The notes under the pieces are model-generated. The model was not told where the DNA came from and searched no databases. It saw only the letters and a list, made by a program, of their open reading frames with translations. Of a DNA stretch of 64,000 nucleotides, positions 1 to 7,965 are shown in pieces (position 1 is the stretch's first letter; each line of letters opens with the position of its first letter). The position numbers and the translations under genes were made by a program. Origin of the DNA: Sphingopyxis sp. CCNWLW2 (GTDB lineage Bacteria > Pseudomonadota > Alphaproteobacteria > Sphingomonadales > Sphingomonadaceae); the NCBI RefSeq assembly GCF_037095755.1, contig NZ_JBAWKJ010000001.1, positions 248,001-312,000 of the forward strand, written 5' to 3'.

Positions 1-898
1 CCGCCGCGACGATCAGCATCCCGCGCTGCTGCGCGCGCGAAATGGCTGTCGAAAGCAGTTTGTTGTCGGGGCCGACAAGGCTGATGGTCGTCACCGCGGC
101 ACCGCTTTGGGCGAGCCAGCCGAGCGCGCGTGCGATCGCGCTGGCGTTGCCGCCCGCCGGGTCGGTCCCATAGACATCGGCCGCGAGCAGGCGCTGGCCG
201 GGCGCCGCGCCCCGAACCGAACTGTTGCCGACGAGCAGCGAGGCGACCGCCGTGCCATGGCGACTCGCCGACGGCGCGCCCTTCGCAAAGCCGCGTTGTT
301 CGACGCGCCCGGCGACCGATGGATGCGCCGCGACGCCGCCGTCGATCAGGCCGAGGCTCGCCTTGCCGCTGCCTTGGGCGGCCGCGAGCATCGCCCCGGG
401 CAACGCGCCGCCCGGCCCGCTCGCGAAATAGAGATTGTCGGCATCGACTTCGGCACCCGGAAGCAGCTTCGCGAGCTGTTTGCGCGCCCGGCCAAGGCTG
501 CGTCCGTCGGGCACGCGAAACCGTGCGATATCGAGATCGAGACCCTCGATCCGCTCACGGTCGATCAACGCGAACCCCGCCTCGCCCGCGCGCGCGATCA
601 TCGCCGCATCGACCCCGCTCGCGACAAGGACGCCGCGCACCGCGGGTTCGCCGCGCTCGTCGAGCTCGATGCTGTCGCGATTGCCGCGGACCAGCGCGGT
701 GATGCGGTCGAGCCGAACATCCAGCAAGCGCTCACCGATCCCGGGCAGCCGCCGCGCATCGACCTCGGGAAGCGATGGCAGCGTGCGCGCGGCATCAGGA
801 AGCTGCACTTGCGGCAGCGCGACCTGCGCCGCGACGCGCGCGTCGGTCCCGCCGAGCAGGAGACAGAGCATCGCCAATGATATCGTCCAAAATCGCAT
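1..898 (-). CDS. Secreted subtilisin-like serine peptidase (S8 family), C-terminal part outside window
   Basis: Partial gene read from an ATG at 898 on the minus strand and open to the window edge (299 codons visible). Residues 1-24 form a signal peptide (MRFWTISLAMLCLLLGG), so the protein is exported. After a pro-region of about 150 residues come two subtilase signatures: LGLIDGGV with the catalytic Asp near residue 186, and SRHGTAVASLL with the catalytic His near 214. TISLVGPDN near 271-279 fits the strand before the oxyanion Asn. The catalytic Ser should lie beyond the window. The gene is divergent from an ECF sigma/anti-sigma pair, which suggests an envelope protease in that regulon; that link is inference. 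Family call is firm, substrate unknown. Confidence 0.85.
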   Translation of the reverse strand, partial: MRFWTISLAMLCLLLGGTDARVAAQVALPQVQLPDAARTLPSLPEVDARRLPGIGERLLDVRLDRITALVRGNRDSIELDERGEPAVRGVLVASGVDAAMIARAGEAGFALIDRERIEGLDLDIARFRVPDGRSLGRARKQLAKLLPGAEVDADNLYFASGPGGALPGAMLAAAQGSGKASLGLIDGGVAAHPSVAGRVEQRGFAKGAPSASRHGTAVASLLVGNSSVRGAAPGQRLLAADVYGTDPAGGNASAIARALGWLAQSGAAVTTISLVGPDNKLLSTAISRAQQRGMLIVAA

Positions 899-956
899 TG
901 CAAGTCTCACAAGGCCCGGCACGGCGGCCGGTTCCCGAAAAAATTTAGCATGGTAC

Positions 957-987
957 GGAAGAAACGATAGAAGCCACTCGTTTCTTC
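957..987 (+). promoter_or_regulatory. Candidate ECF-type promoter within a perfect 10-bp inverted repeat
   Basis: GGAAG at 957-961 and CGTT at 979-982 are 17 bases apart, close to the GGAAC-N16/17-CGTT form of many alphaproteobacterial ECF promoters. The same bases form a perfect inverted repeat, GAAGAAACGA (958-967) and TCGTTTCTTC (978-987), with a 10-base loop. It ends 22 bases before the sigma-factor start, so autoregulation is plausible. Seen by eye only. Confidence 0.45.
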
Positions 988-1009
988 CTCAGACAATCGA
1001 AAGGCGAAA

Positions 1010-1498
1010 ATGCGCTTCGAAGAGGAACTGGTCGAATTGCTGCCCCGTCTGCGCCGCTTTGCGCGCGGACTGGCGCGCGATGCCAGCGACGCCGACGATT
1101 TATGTCAGGCGGCGATCGAACGCGCCCTGAAGTCGCAGGAACAGTGGCAACAAGGAACGAGACTGGATAGCTGGATGTATCGCATCACCCGCAACCTCTG
1201 GATCGACGAGCGCCGTGCGGCCGGGCGCCGCGGCGTCCACACGCCGATCGACGACGCCGCCACACAGGTCGCCGGCGACGGCGCGGCCGAAGTCGAGGCG
1301 GGGGCATTACGCGGCGATGTCGATGGCGCGATGGCGCGCCTGCCCGACGAACAGCGCGAAGTCGTGATGCTCGTCCTCGTCGAAGGCTATGCGTACCGCG
1401 AGGCCGCCGAAATATTGGAAGTGCCGATCGGCACCGTCACCTCGCGCCTCGCGCGCGGTCGCGAAACCCTGATGCATTTGCTGGGAGAGGCCGCATGA
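1010..1498 (+). CDS. ECF-family RNA polymerase sigma factor
   Basis: A 162-residue protein of normal ECF size. Residues about 10-75 are a sigma-70 region 2 (DADDLCQAAIERAL, then SWMYRITRNLWIDERR), which binds the -10 element and core polymerase. Residues about 105-155 are region 4, with LPDEQREVVMLVLVEG leading into a helix-turn-helix (YREAAEILEVPIGTVTSRLARG) that reads the -35 element. Region 3 is absent, as in all ECF factors. The stop codon overlaps the start of the anti-sigma gene (ATGA), so the two are translationally coupled. The regulon is unknown; the divergent protease at 1-898 and this operon itself are the first candidates. Confidence 0.93.
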   Translation: MRFEEELVELLPRLRRFARGLARDASDADDLCQAAIERALKSQEQWQQGTRLDSWMYRITRNLWIDERRAAGRRGVHTPIDDAATQVAGDGAAEVEAGALRGDVDGAMARLPDEQREVVMLVLVEGYAYREAAEILEVPIGTVTSRLARGRETLMHLLGEAA

Positions 1499-2196
1499 GT
1501 TTCGACCCTGCCACCGTCGCCGCCTTTGTCGACGGCGAACTCGACGATCTGACCGCGCGCCGCATCGAGCGCGAAGCGACAAGCGACCCCGCGCTTGCCG
1601 CCGAAATCGCGCGGCACCGGGCGCTGAAAGCCCAGCTGACCGCCCATTATGCCCCCGTGATCGATGAGGCGGTGCCCGAGCGGCTCCGCGCGCTGCTCGC
1701 CACGTCGGACAAGGTCGACGCCAGCCTCGCCGAGCGCCGCGAGGCAAAGCGGGTGCGCTTTGCGCCGATCCACTGGGGCGCGATCGCAGCCTCGCTCGCG
1801 TTGGGGCTGGCGCTTGGGCTGAAGCCTTGGATGCCGCCCGCGAGCGTCACCGAAGCCAATGGCACGATGATCGCCGCGGGTCCGCTTGCCGAGGCGCTCG
1901 ACACGCAGCTTGCCTCCAGTCAATCGACGAATGCGGCGGTGCGGATCGGTCTCAGCTTCGAAGACAAGGCCGGCCGCTATTGCCGCAGTTTCGAAAGCCG
2001 GTCGCTGAACGGCATTGGCTGCCGCGACGACGGCGGCTGGCATCTTGAACGGACGATGCAGGGACAGGCGGGCACCGCTTATCGTCAGGCGTCGTCGGGC
2101 GAGCTCGCAGCCGCCGCGGCGGCGATGATGACGGGCGATCCGCTCGACGCCGCGGCCGAACGGCAGGCGCGCGATAAGGGCTGGGCGCGCCGCTGA
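1495..2196 (+). CDS. Membrane-anchored anti-sigma factor
   Basis: A 233-residue protein whose ATG overlaps the sigma-factor stop. Residues 1-50 form a short helical cytoplasmic domain (AAFVDGELDDLTARRIE) like the sigma-binding domain of RsiW/ChrR-type anti-sigma factors, but without the HxxxCxxC zinc motif. A single transmembrane helix lies at about 92-109 (WGAIAASLALGLALGL), followed by a periplasmic domain of about 120 residues with a Cys pair (YCRSFE, IGCRDDG) that might form a disulfide. The role is inferred from operon position and topology: it probably holds the sigma factor inactive until an envelope signal is received. Confidence 0.8.
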   Translation: MSFDPATVAAFVDGELDDLTARRIEREATSDPALAAEIARHRALKAQLTAHYAPVIDEAVPERLRALLATSDKVDASLAERREAKRVRFAPIHWGAIAASLALGLALGLKPWMPPASVTEANGTMIAAGPLAEALDTQLASSQSTNAAVRIGLSFEDKAGRYCRSFESRSLNGIGCRDDGGWHLERTMQGQAGTAYRQASSGELAAAAAAMMTGDPLDAAAERQARDKGWARR

Positions 2197-2203
2197 CGAT
2201 CTT

Positions 2204-2641
2204 TCAGGCGCCAGCCGGCTCGTCGATGCCGAATAGCGCGGCGAAATTCGCGCGCTTCGCGAGCAGGTCGGCGAGGCTGTAGCCGTCGAGCACTTTCATA
2301 AACGCCGCCAGCGCCTCGGCGAGCGCGCCGGTCAGTCCGCACGCGGGCGCGATGATGCAGCTCGCGCAATCGACGAGGTCGAAGCCTTCCTCGGTATGGC
2401 GCACGACCGCGCCGACGTTGATCTCGGCCGCCGGCCGCGCCAGCCGGATCCCGCCAAAGCGCCCACGCACGCTTTCGAGATACCCCGCGTTCACCAGGTC
2501 GTTGACGACCTTCATCAGATGGTTCTGCGAAATGCCATAGGCGCGCGAAATCTCCGAGATCGGGCACAGCCGCGCGTCATCCTGCGCGCCCACATAGAGG
2601 AGCACGCGCATCGCATAATCGGTGTAGCGCGTCAGGCGCAT
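2204..2641 (-). CDS. nsrR: Rrf2-family iron-sulfur regulator, NsrR-like nitric oxide sensor
   Basis: A 145-residue Rrf2 protein. The ATG at 2641 was chosen because GAAGGATCAGG precedes it and MRLTRYTDYAMRVLLY is the standard Rrf2 N-terminus; a longer reading from 2692 would run into the operator region. Residues about 1-65 are a winged helix (ISEISRAYGISQNHLMKVVNDL). Cys92, Cys95 and Cys101 (DCASCIIAPACGL) are suitable [Fe-S] ligands. NsrR proteins sense NO by nitrosylation of the cluster and derepress NO-detoxifying genes. The divergent neighbours are two globins, and two NsrR-type dyads lie between. The combination favours NsrR over IscR or RirA, but the Cys spacing differs slightly from E. 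coli NsrR. Confidence 0.78.
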   Translation of the reverse strand: MRLTRYTDYAMRVLLYVGAQDDARLCPISEISRAYGISQNHLMKVVNDLVNAGYLESVRGRFGGIRLARPAAEINVGAVVRHTEEGFDLVDCASCIIAPACGLTGALAEALAAFMKVLDGYSLADLLAKRANFAALFGIDEPAGA

Positions 2642-2672
2642 CCTGATCCTTCGAAAATGTCCGTCATCCAAT

Positions 2673-2695
2673 AATATGCATTTTTGTTGCATGTT
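2673..2695. promoter_or_regulatory. NsrR-like operator 1
   Basis: An inverted repeat with half-sites ATGC (2676-2679) and GCAT (2689-2692) separated by exactly 9 bases and flanked by AAT and GTT. This matches the core geometry of the established NsrR site (AAGATGCATTT-N-AAATGCATCTT). It lies 32 bases upstream of the regulator start and is well placed for autoregulation. Confidence 0.65.
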
Positions 2696-2709
2696 TCAAA
2701 TCGCGATCA

Positions 2710-2732
2710 TACATGCGCATCAGATGCATGAT
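2710..2732. promoter_or_regulatory. NsrR-like operator 2
   Basis: A second dyad with the same ATGC-N9-GCAT geometry (ATGC 2713-2716, GCAT 2726-2729), extended to CATGC/GCATG. It lies immediately upstream of the Shine-Dalgarno sequence of the first globin gene, centred 37 bases from operator 1. Binding here would block transcription of the globin operon. Confidence 0.6.
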
Positions 2733-2743
2733 TGGAGCGAGTC

Positions 2744-3142
2744 GTGAAACAGGACGGTCAGATCGATGAAGCCGCGCTCGAGCGCCTGATTCCGGCCTTT
2801 TACGACCGCGTGCGCGCGGACGCCGACATCGGCCCGCTGTTCAACGCCGCCGTGCACGACTGGCCCCACCATTTCGAAAAGCTCGTCGCCTTCTGGTCGT
2901 CGGTGATGCTGACCAGCGGCCGCTACAAGGGCAGCCCGGTCGCCGAGCATCTGAAACACAAGGATGCGATCACCCCCGCGATGTTCGACCGCTGGCTCGC
3001 GATCTGGGCCGACACTACGAACGAGTTGCTGGCGCCTGCCGCCGCGGCCGCTTTGCAGGCCAAGGCCGCGCGCATCGCCGAAAGCCTCCAGCTCGCCCTT
3101 TTCTTCCGCTTGGACGACCCCGCCGGTCGCCGCGCCGCCTGA
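2744..3142 (+). CDS. Group III truncated hemoglobin
   Basis: A 132-residue globin starting at GTG 2744, preceded by GGAGCGAG. AFYDRVRADADIGPLF, HHFEKLVAFWSSVML and MFDRWLAIWAD are hallmarks of the trHb3 (P) group. The candidate proximal heme His is His69 in PVAEHL. Truncated hemoglobins bind O2 and NO and are linked to nitrosative-stress resistance. The gene heads a two-globin operon divergent from the Rrf2 regulator and next to NsrR-like operators, which supports a role in NO handling; this is inference. A TTG at 2732 is a less likely start because it overlaps the operator. Confidence 0.88.
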   Translation: MKQDGQIDEAALERLIPAFYDRVRADADIGPLFNAAVHDWPHHFEKLVAFWSSVMLTSGRYKGSPVAEHLKHKDAITPAMFDRWLAIWADTTNELLAPAAAAALQAKAARIAESLQLALFFRLDDPAGRRAA

Positions 3143-3176
3143 AACCTCCCCTCCCCTTTTGATTTAAGGAGATCAT

Positions 3177-3626
3177 ATGCGTACCGCTTCCGCCCACGCG
3201 ATGGAAATCGTCAAAGCCACCGCCCCAGCGCTCGAAAAGCACGGCCTCGCGATCACCACCGCGATGTACGCGCGCTTGTTCGAGAATAAGGATATCGAGG
3301 CGATGTTCGACCGCGCCGCGCAGACGAGCGGCGAACAGCCGAAGCGCCTCGCGGCGGCGATCCTCGCTTATGCGAAGAATATCGACAAGCTCCAGAACCT
3401 CGGAACCGCGGTGTCGCGCATGGTCGCCCGGCATATCGAAACCGGGGTGAAGCCGGAGCATTATCCCCATGTCGCCAATGCCCTGCTGCCCGCGATCCGC
3501 GACGTGCTGGGCGCCGAGGTCGCGACCGACGAAGTGCTCGCGGCGTGGGGCGAAGCCTATTGGATGCTCGCCGACATCCTGATCGCCGCCGAAGCGCAGG
3601 CGTATGAGGATGCCGAGGCGGCATAA
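3177..3626 (+). CDS. Single-domain bacterial hemoglobin (Vitreoscilla-type)
   Basis: A 149-residue globin like the N-terminal domain of flavohemoglobin, but without the FAD/NAD reductase module. MEIVKATAPALEKHGLAITTAMY resembles the VHb N-terminus. Tyr31 is the likely distal B10 residue and His86 (MVARHIETG) the proximal ligand; WGEAYWMLADILI closes the fold. It would bind O2 or NO in the cytoplasm and needs a separate reductase. AAGGAG precedes the ATG. It is the second gene of the globin operon, 34 bases after the first, and is followed by a strong terminator. Confidence 0.9.
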   Translation: MRTASAHAMEIVKATAPALEKHGLAITTAMYARLFENKDIEAMFDRAAQTSGEQPKRLAAAILAYAKNIDKLQNLGTAVSRMVARHIETGVKPEHYPHVANALLPAIRDVLGAEVATDEVLAAWGEAYWMLADILIAAEAQAYEDAEAA

Positions 3627-3641
3627 ACCTTTCGGCCAACA

Positions 3642-3677
3642 AAAAGCCCGCCGGAGCCTAGGCGCCGGCGGGCTTTT
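3642..3677. terminator. Bidirectional intrinsic terminator between the globin operon and grxD
   Basis: A perfect 13-bp stem (AAAAGCCCGCCGG at 3642-3654, CCGGCGGGCTTTT at 3665-3677) with a 10-base loop. The stem carries T-runs on both strands, so it can end the plus-strand globin operon and the minus-strand grxD gene. Confidence 0.88.
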
Positions 3678-3698
3678 GTCATCTGCCAGAAACGCAGC

Positions 3699-4031
3699 TT
3701 ATTCGGCGCGCGCCGGGATTCCGGTCATCAGCGTGTGAAGCTCGCCCGCTTCCCACATTTCCATCATAATGTCCGATCCGCCGACGAATTCGCCCTTCAC
3801 ATACAGCTGGGGGATCGTCGGCCAGTCGGAAAATTCCTTGATGCCCTGGCGGACTTCCATGTCCTGCAGCACGTCGACGGTTTCATATTCGATGCCGAGA
3901 CGGTCGAGCATCGCGATCGCGCGCGAGGAAAAGCCGCACTGCGGGAACAAAGGCGTGCCCTTCATAAAGAGCAGGACGGGGTTGTCGGCGACCAGCTTGG
4001 CGATGCGGTCGTGGGTGGTCGGGTCGGTCAT
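3699..4031 (-). CDS. grxD: Monothiol glutaredoxin, Grx4 family
   Basis: A 110-residue protein from ATG 4031 (GGAGAC upstream). The CGFS active site (Cys32) lies in [11 protein letters not shown], preceded by the GSH-binding MKGTP motif; [19 protein letters not shown] is the cis-Pro and glutathione-binding segment. CGFS glutaredoxins carry and transfer [2Fe-2S] clusters and commonly form heterocomplexes with BolA proteins. The next upstream gene (4082-4315) encodes BolA, 50 bases away on the same strand, so this is a classic Grx4-BolA iron-sulfur pair. Confidence 0.95.
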   Translation of the reverse strand: MTDPTTHDRIAKLVADNPVLLFMKGTPLFPQCGFSSRAIAMLDRLGIEYETVDVLQDMEVRQGIKEFSDWPTIPQLYVKGEFVGGSDIMMEMWEAGELHTLMTGIPARAE

Positions 4032-4081
4032 AGTCAGTCTCCGGGCAGGCGCGCCGTCGCGCCGCAAAAAGTTCATGCCCC

Positions 4082-4315
4082 CTATGAGGGGATGGCGGTC
4101 GTCAATTGCAAGGCATGAAGTTCGCCGCCCATGCGCCCCCCCAAGGCTGCATAGACCGCCTTGTGCTGTGCAACGCGGGTCATGCCGCGAAAAGATTCGC
4201 TCACGACATGCGCGGCATAATGGTCATTGTCGCCCGCAAGGTCGGTGATCGCAACCTCGGCATCGGGAAACGCCGCGACGATCATCGCCCGCAAATCATC
4301 TTCGCGCATGCCCAT
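4082..4315 (-). CDS. BolA-family protein
   Basis: A 77-residue protein with the BolA fold: [34 protein letters not shown] followed by [23 protein letters not shown], which includes the conserved His/Cys-region metal-ligand area and the FRG-x-VxxH motif. Length matches the short IbaG/BolA subgroup. The ATG at 4315 has GAGGCG at suitable spacing. BolA proteins work with CGFS glutaredoxins in iron-sulfur trafficking; grxD follows on the same strand. Confidence 0.92.
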   Translation of the reverse strand: MGMREDDLRAMIVAAFPDAEVAITDLAGDNDHYAAHVVSESFRGMTRVAQHKAVYAALGGRMGGELHALQLTTAIPS

Positions 4316-4325
4316 CGTTATCGCC

Positions 4326-4652
4326 TCAGTTCTGGCTGTCGATGAACTGGCGCCGCGCCTCGGCGGTCTTGTCGTTCAGCACCGACCGGATTTCGGCGTC
4401 GCTGATCTCGACCTGCGCCGCGGTCAGGTCGCCCGCGAGCTTGCGGATGACGTCCTCGTCGCCCGCTTCCTCGAAATCGGCCTGCACCACCGCCTTGGCA
4501 TAGGCGTCGGTTTCCTCGGGGGTCAGACCCATGCGCTCGGCCGCCCATTCGCCGACCAGCCGGTTGCGGCGCGCGGTGATCCGGAACTGAACCTCCTGGT
4601 CGCGTGCAAATTCTGCCTCGAAGGCGCGTTCACGATCGTCGAATCCGCTCAT
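4326..4652 (-). CDS. DUF1476 protein, F1-ATPase inhibitor zeta subunit family
   Basis: A 108-residue soluble helical protein typical of alphaproteobacteria (MSGFDDRERAFEAEFARDQE at the N-terminus, DEDVIRKLAGDLTAA near the C-terminus). In Paracoccus denitrificans members of this family bind F1-ATPase and inhibit ATP hydrolysis. The ATG at 4652 gives the normal family length; the frame stays open far upstream, but that extension is antisense to the CHAT gene and is not coding. It starts the minus-strand run DUF1476-bolA-grxD, with 10 bases before bolA. Confidence 0.88.
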   Translation of the reverse strand: MSGFDDRERAFEAEFARDQEVQFRITARRNRLVGEWAAERMGLTPEETDAYAKAVVQADFEEAGDEDVIRKLAGDLTAAQVEISDAEIRSVLNDKTAEARRQFIDSQN

Positions 4653-4862
4653 TTTGTCCTCGTGCGAAGGGAATGTCCCCTCGCAGATAGGTCGCGCGCC
4701 CCCGCGGCGCAAGCCGCCTGTGCGGCAGATCACTTCCCTTTCGCTTACGAAGAGTTTAGGGTTTCGTCCCAAGGGAATGGGTCGCACCGCAGCAATGAAG
4801 ACTACGCCTTGCCGGCGTCGCGTCGGCATGGTGTTTCGGCGCCTGTGTTTGGGGGATTTGTG

Positions 4863-7800
4863 ATGACCGTTCGACGTCCGCAACTTGTGCCGATTCTGGT
4901 GGCGCTGGCATTTGCCGCGCCCGGAACCGCACTCGCACAGGGCATGGACCCGACGCTGCGCGACAGTTTTTCGATCGGCGATCAGGGCGGCTCGCTCTGC
5001 GAGGTGCAGGCAACCGTCCGCGACGAGGTGGTCAAGGGCATGTTCGACCGCGCCTGGACGATCGTCTGCCGCGATGCGAGCCAGCCGGTCGGCTATGTCC
5101 GGATGCTGCGCGCGACGCCCGAGGAGGCGCGCGCGCGCATCGATAACGCCATTGGACGGACGGGCGCGATCACGTGCGTCAAGGATGGCGGTTGCACCGT
5201 GCACGACACCAATATCGCATGGAAGACGCGGATCGAGGCGGCGGGCGGGACAACCTATGCCGTCGAAGGCTTCGAGGCCTATGGCGACGCGCTCGACATC
5301 GCGCTCGAATCGATCCGCCAGCGCAAGGTCGTGCCCGGCGTCATCAAGGTCGCGACCATCTCGGTCGGCGGCAACGACGGTTTTGCCCGGACGATCGCCG
5401 GAACGATCGACGTCGACAAGGCGCTGGCCGAGGGATATCGCCGCAACCACAGCGGCGACTATGCCGAGGCGGCCGAATTTTTCGAAGCGCTGTCGCGCCG
5501 CGCCGCCGAGGAACAATCGGCCGCCGACATCGACCCAACCGAAGTCACGCTGAACCGCGCGCTGCAACGCTCGAACCTGGGCGAATTCGCCGAAGCCGAA
5601 CGCCTGTTCGCCGAGGTCGAGGCGATCCCGACCGGCGACCCGGTCCAGCTGCGCCTCCGCCGCAATTTCCGGGCAATCAACGCGCTCAACCAGCGCGATT
5701 ATGACGGGGCGGCCGCGCGGCTCCAGACGCCGATCCCCCTGCTCACGACCGGCGTGACGGTGGCGGGCGACGCGGTGACGCTGACGCCGCAGATCGTCGC
5801 CGGGGTCAACAGCGGCGACAATGCCCGCGTCATCCGCCAGAGCAATGATCGCGAGCGGCTGTCGCCGCTCGAACGCGCGCAGATCATCGATGCACAGGCG
5901 ATCCACCTGCTCGGCACGGTCGAGCGGCTGCGCGGCAATGCACAGGCGTCGAAGACCGCGCAACTCAAGGGGCTGACCGACGCCATTGCCGTACGAGAAG
6001 GCCGCGTCACCTCGATCATCCGCCTGCGATCGCAGATGCTCGGCGAACTCGCGCTGGCCGAAGAGGCGAGCGGCGACAAGGCGGCCGCCGACGCACGTTT
6101 CCGTGAATCGGTGAACCTGCTCGCCGTCGAATATCCCGAAACCAACGCGCTCGCCTCGGCCCGCGCGCGCTACGCCGCCTTCCTCACGCGCGAGGGACAG
6201 GACGACAAGGCGATGGGCATTTATCGCGAGGTCGTCACCGCTCTCGCCAATACCCAGCGCTCGACCGCGGGCATGGCGAACATGATGGCGCCCTATTACC
6301 GGCTGCTCGCCGCGCGTTCGGCGACCGAGCCCAAGGCGATCGAGGATTTCTTCGTCGCCAGCCAGCTCCAGATCCGCCCGGGTGTCGCCGATACGCAAGC
6401 GGTGCTCGCGCGCGAACTGTCGAGCGGCAGCAGCGACGGCGCCCGCCTGTTCCGTCAGGCGACAACGCTCAATCGCGATCTGGAACGCGCGCGGATCGAG
6501 GATGCGCGGCTCGCCCAGCTGCCCGAATCGCCCGAAGTCAACGCCTTGCGCGCCGATATCAAGGCGCAGCTCGGTAATTTGTCGGTCCAGCAGGCCGAAA
6601 CCGTCGCCGCGCTGTCGGCCTTTCCGCAATATCGCGTCGTCGCATCGGGCAAGCTCGATCTTGCCGAACTGCAGCAGGTTCTGCGTCCGGGCGAAGCCTA
6701 TTTGAAGATGCTCGTCGTCGGCGACGGCGTTTATGCGATGCTGGTCGAGCAAGGCGGGGCGCAGCTCTGGAAATCGGACATCAGCGCATCGGACCTTGAC
6801 ACCGCGGTCGACACGATCCGCTCGACGATTTCGCTCGTCGAAAATGGCCGCCGCGTCACCTATCCCTTCGACGCCGCCACCTCCTACAAGCTTTATGGCC
6901 AGCTGTTCGGCCCGGTCGCGGCGCGCCTGCCCACCATCGCGCACCTGATCTTCGAACCCGATGGCGCGATGCTGCGGCTGCCGATCAACCTCCTCGTCAC
7001 CGCCGACACCGGGCTTGCCGCCTATGAAAAGCGGGTGCTCGACCCCAATGCCGATCCGTTCGACATGCGCCAGATCGCCTGGCTCGGCCGGACGTCGCGG
7101 CCGAGCACCGCGGTGTCGACGCTCGGCTTCCGCAACGCGCGGCAAGCGGCGCCATCGAAGGCGGCCAACCAATATTTCGGCCTCGGCGAGAATCTGCCGG
7201 TCGGCAGCCGGCTGCCCTCGCTCGGCACCCGCGGCGCCGTGGCGGGGGGCCTCGATGGCGATTGCCTGTGGGATGCCGCGCAATGGGCGCGCCCGATCTC
7301 GGCCGATGAGCTGGTGACCGCGCGCAACGCGATGGGCCGCGATGCGGGCACTTTGCTCACCGGCGGCGCCTTCACCGACAGTGCGGTGAAAAATCGCGCC
7401 GACCTTGGCGACTATCGCATCATCCATTTCGCCACGCACGGCCTCGTCACCGCGCCGCGTCCCGCTTGCCCCGCGCGCCCGGCGCTCGTCACTTCGTTCG
7501 GCGGGCAGGATTCGGACGGGCTGCTGACCTTCCAGGAAATCTTCGACCTCAAGATCGACGCCGACCTCGTCATCCTGTCGGCGTGCGACACCGCCGGCGC
7601 GGCGAGCGTCGCGGCGACGCGCGAAGCCGGGCTTTCGGGCGGCGGCAACGCCCTCGACGGGCTGGTGCGCAGCTTCATCGGTGCGGGCGGCCGGTCGGTG
7701 ATCGCGAGCCACTGGCCCGCGCCCGACGATTTCGACGCGACCAGGCGGCTGATCGGCGGGCTGTTCGCCGCCAATCAGGGCACCAGCGTCGCCGACGCCC

Positions 7801-7961
7801 TATGGGGAACGCAGCTGCGCCTGATGGACGACCAGCAGACATCGCATCCCTATTATTGGGCGGGCTTTGCGATCATCGGAGACGGCGGCCAGGCGCTGCT
7901 CCACGACGGCGCGACCACCGCCGCGCGCGCGAAGGAGGCAGCCGGCCGCGCGGCCCGCTAA
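4863..7961 (+). CDS. Exported TPR-CHAT domain protein (caspase-like peptidase)
   Basis: A 1,032-residue protein starting at ATG 4863, where a signal peptide begins (MTVRRPQLVPILVALAF, cleavage near ALAQ, residue 25). Residues about 60-190 form a Cys-containing N-terminal domain of unknown fold. Residues about 185-600 hold TPR-like helical repeats (HSGDYAEAAEFFEAL, NLGEFAEAERLFAEV, EGQDDKAMGIYREV). The C-terminal 320 residues are a CHAT domain with HFATHG (His859) and ILSACDTAG (Cys908), the catalytic dyad of the caspase/separase clan; DGLVRSFIGAGGRSVIASHW and HPYYWAGFAIIGD complete the signature. It is first in a cassette with a CHASE2 cyclase and a two-partner secretion pair. The signal peptide places the peptidase in the periplasm, unlike cytoplasmic CHAT proteins such as TPR-CHAT/Craspase. 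The substrate is unknown; the secreted exoprotein is an obvious candidate. Confidence 0.88.
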   Translation: MTVRRPQLVPILVALAFAAPGTALAQGMDPTLRDSFSIGDQGGSLCEVQATVRDEVVKGMFDRAWTIVCRDASQPVGYVRMLRATPEEARARIDNAIGRTGAITCVKDGGCTVHDTNIAWKTRIEAAGGTTYAVEGFEAYGDALDIALESIRQRKVVPGVIKVATISVGGNDGFARTIAGTIDVDKALAEGYRRNHSGDYAEAAEFFEALSRRAAEEQSAADIDPTEVTLNRALQRSNLGEFAEAERLFAEVEAIPTGDPVQLRLRRNFRAINALNQRDYDGAAARLQTPIPLLTTGVTVAGDAVTLTPQIVAGVNSGDNARVIRQSNDRERLSPLERAQIIDAQAIHLLGTVERLRGNAQASKTAQLKGLTDAIAVREGRVTSIIRLRSQMLGELALAEEASGDKAAADARFRESVNLLAVEYPETNALASARARYAAFLTREGQDDKAMGIYREVVTALANTQRSTAGMANMMAPYYRLLAARSATEPKAIEDFFVASQLQIRPGVADTQAVLARELSSGSSDGARLFRQATTLNRDLERARIEDARLAQLPESPEVNALRADIKAQLGNLSVQQAETVAALSAFPQYRVVASGKLDLAELQQVLRPGEAYLKMLVVGDGVYAMLVEQGGAQLWKSDISASDLDTAVDTIRSTISLVENGRRVTYPFDAATSYKLYGQLFGPVAARLPTIAHLIFEPDGAMLRLPINLLVTADTGLAAYEKRVLDPNADPFDMRQIAWLGRTSRPSTAVSTLGFRNARQAAPSKAANQYFGLGENLPVGSRLPSLGTRGAVAGGLDGDCLWDAAQWARPISADELVTARNAMGRDAGTLLTGGAFTDSAVKNRADLGDYRIIHFATHGLVTAPRPACPARPALVTSFGGQDSDGLLTFQEIFDLKIDADLVILSACDTAGAASVAATREAGLSGGGNALDGLVRSFIGAGGRSVIASHWPAPDDFDATRRLIGGLFAANQGTSVADALWGTQLRLMDDQQTSHPYYWAGFAIIGDGGQALLHDGATTAARAKEAAGRAAR

Positions 7962-7965
7962 GTCG

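Noticed and set aside
4326..7712. A 1,128-codon open frame on the minus strand covering the CHAT gene
   Set aside because: Only its last 108 codons (DUF1476) look like protein; the rest is Arg/Ala/Gly-rich antisense sequence opposite a gene with clear motifs.
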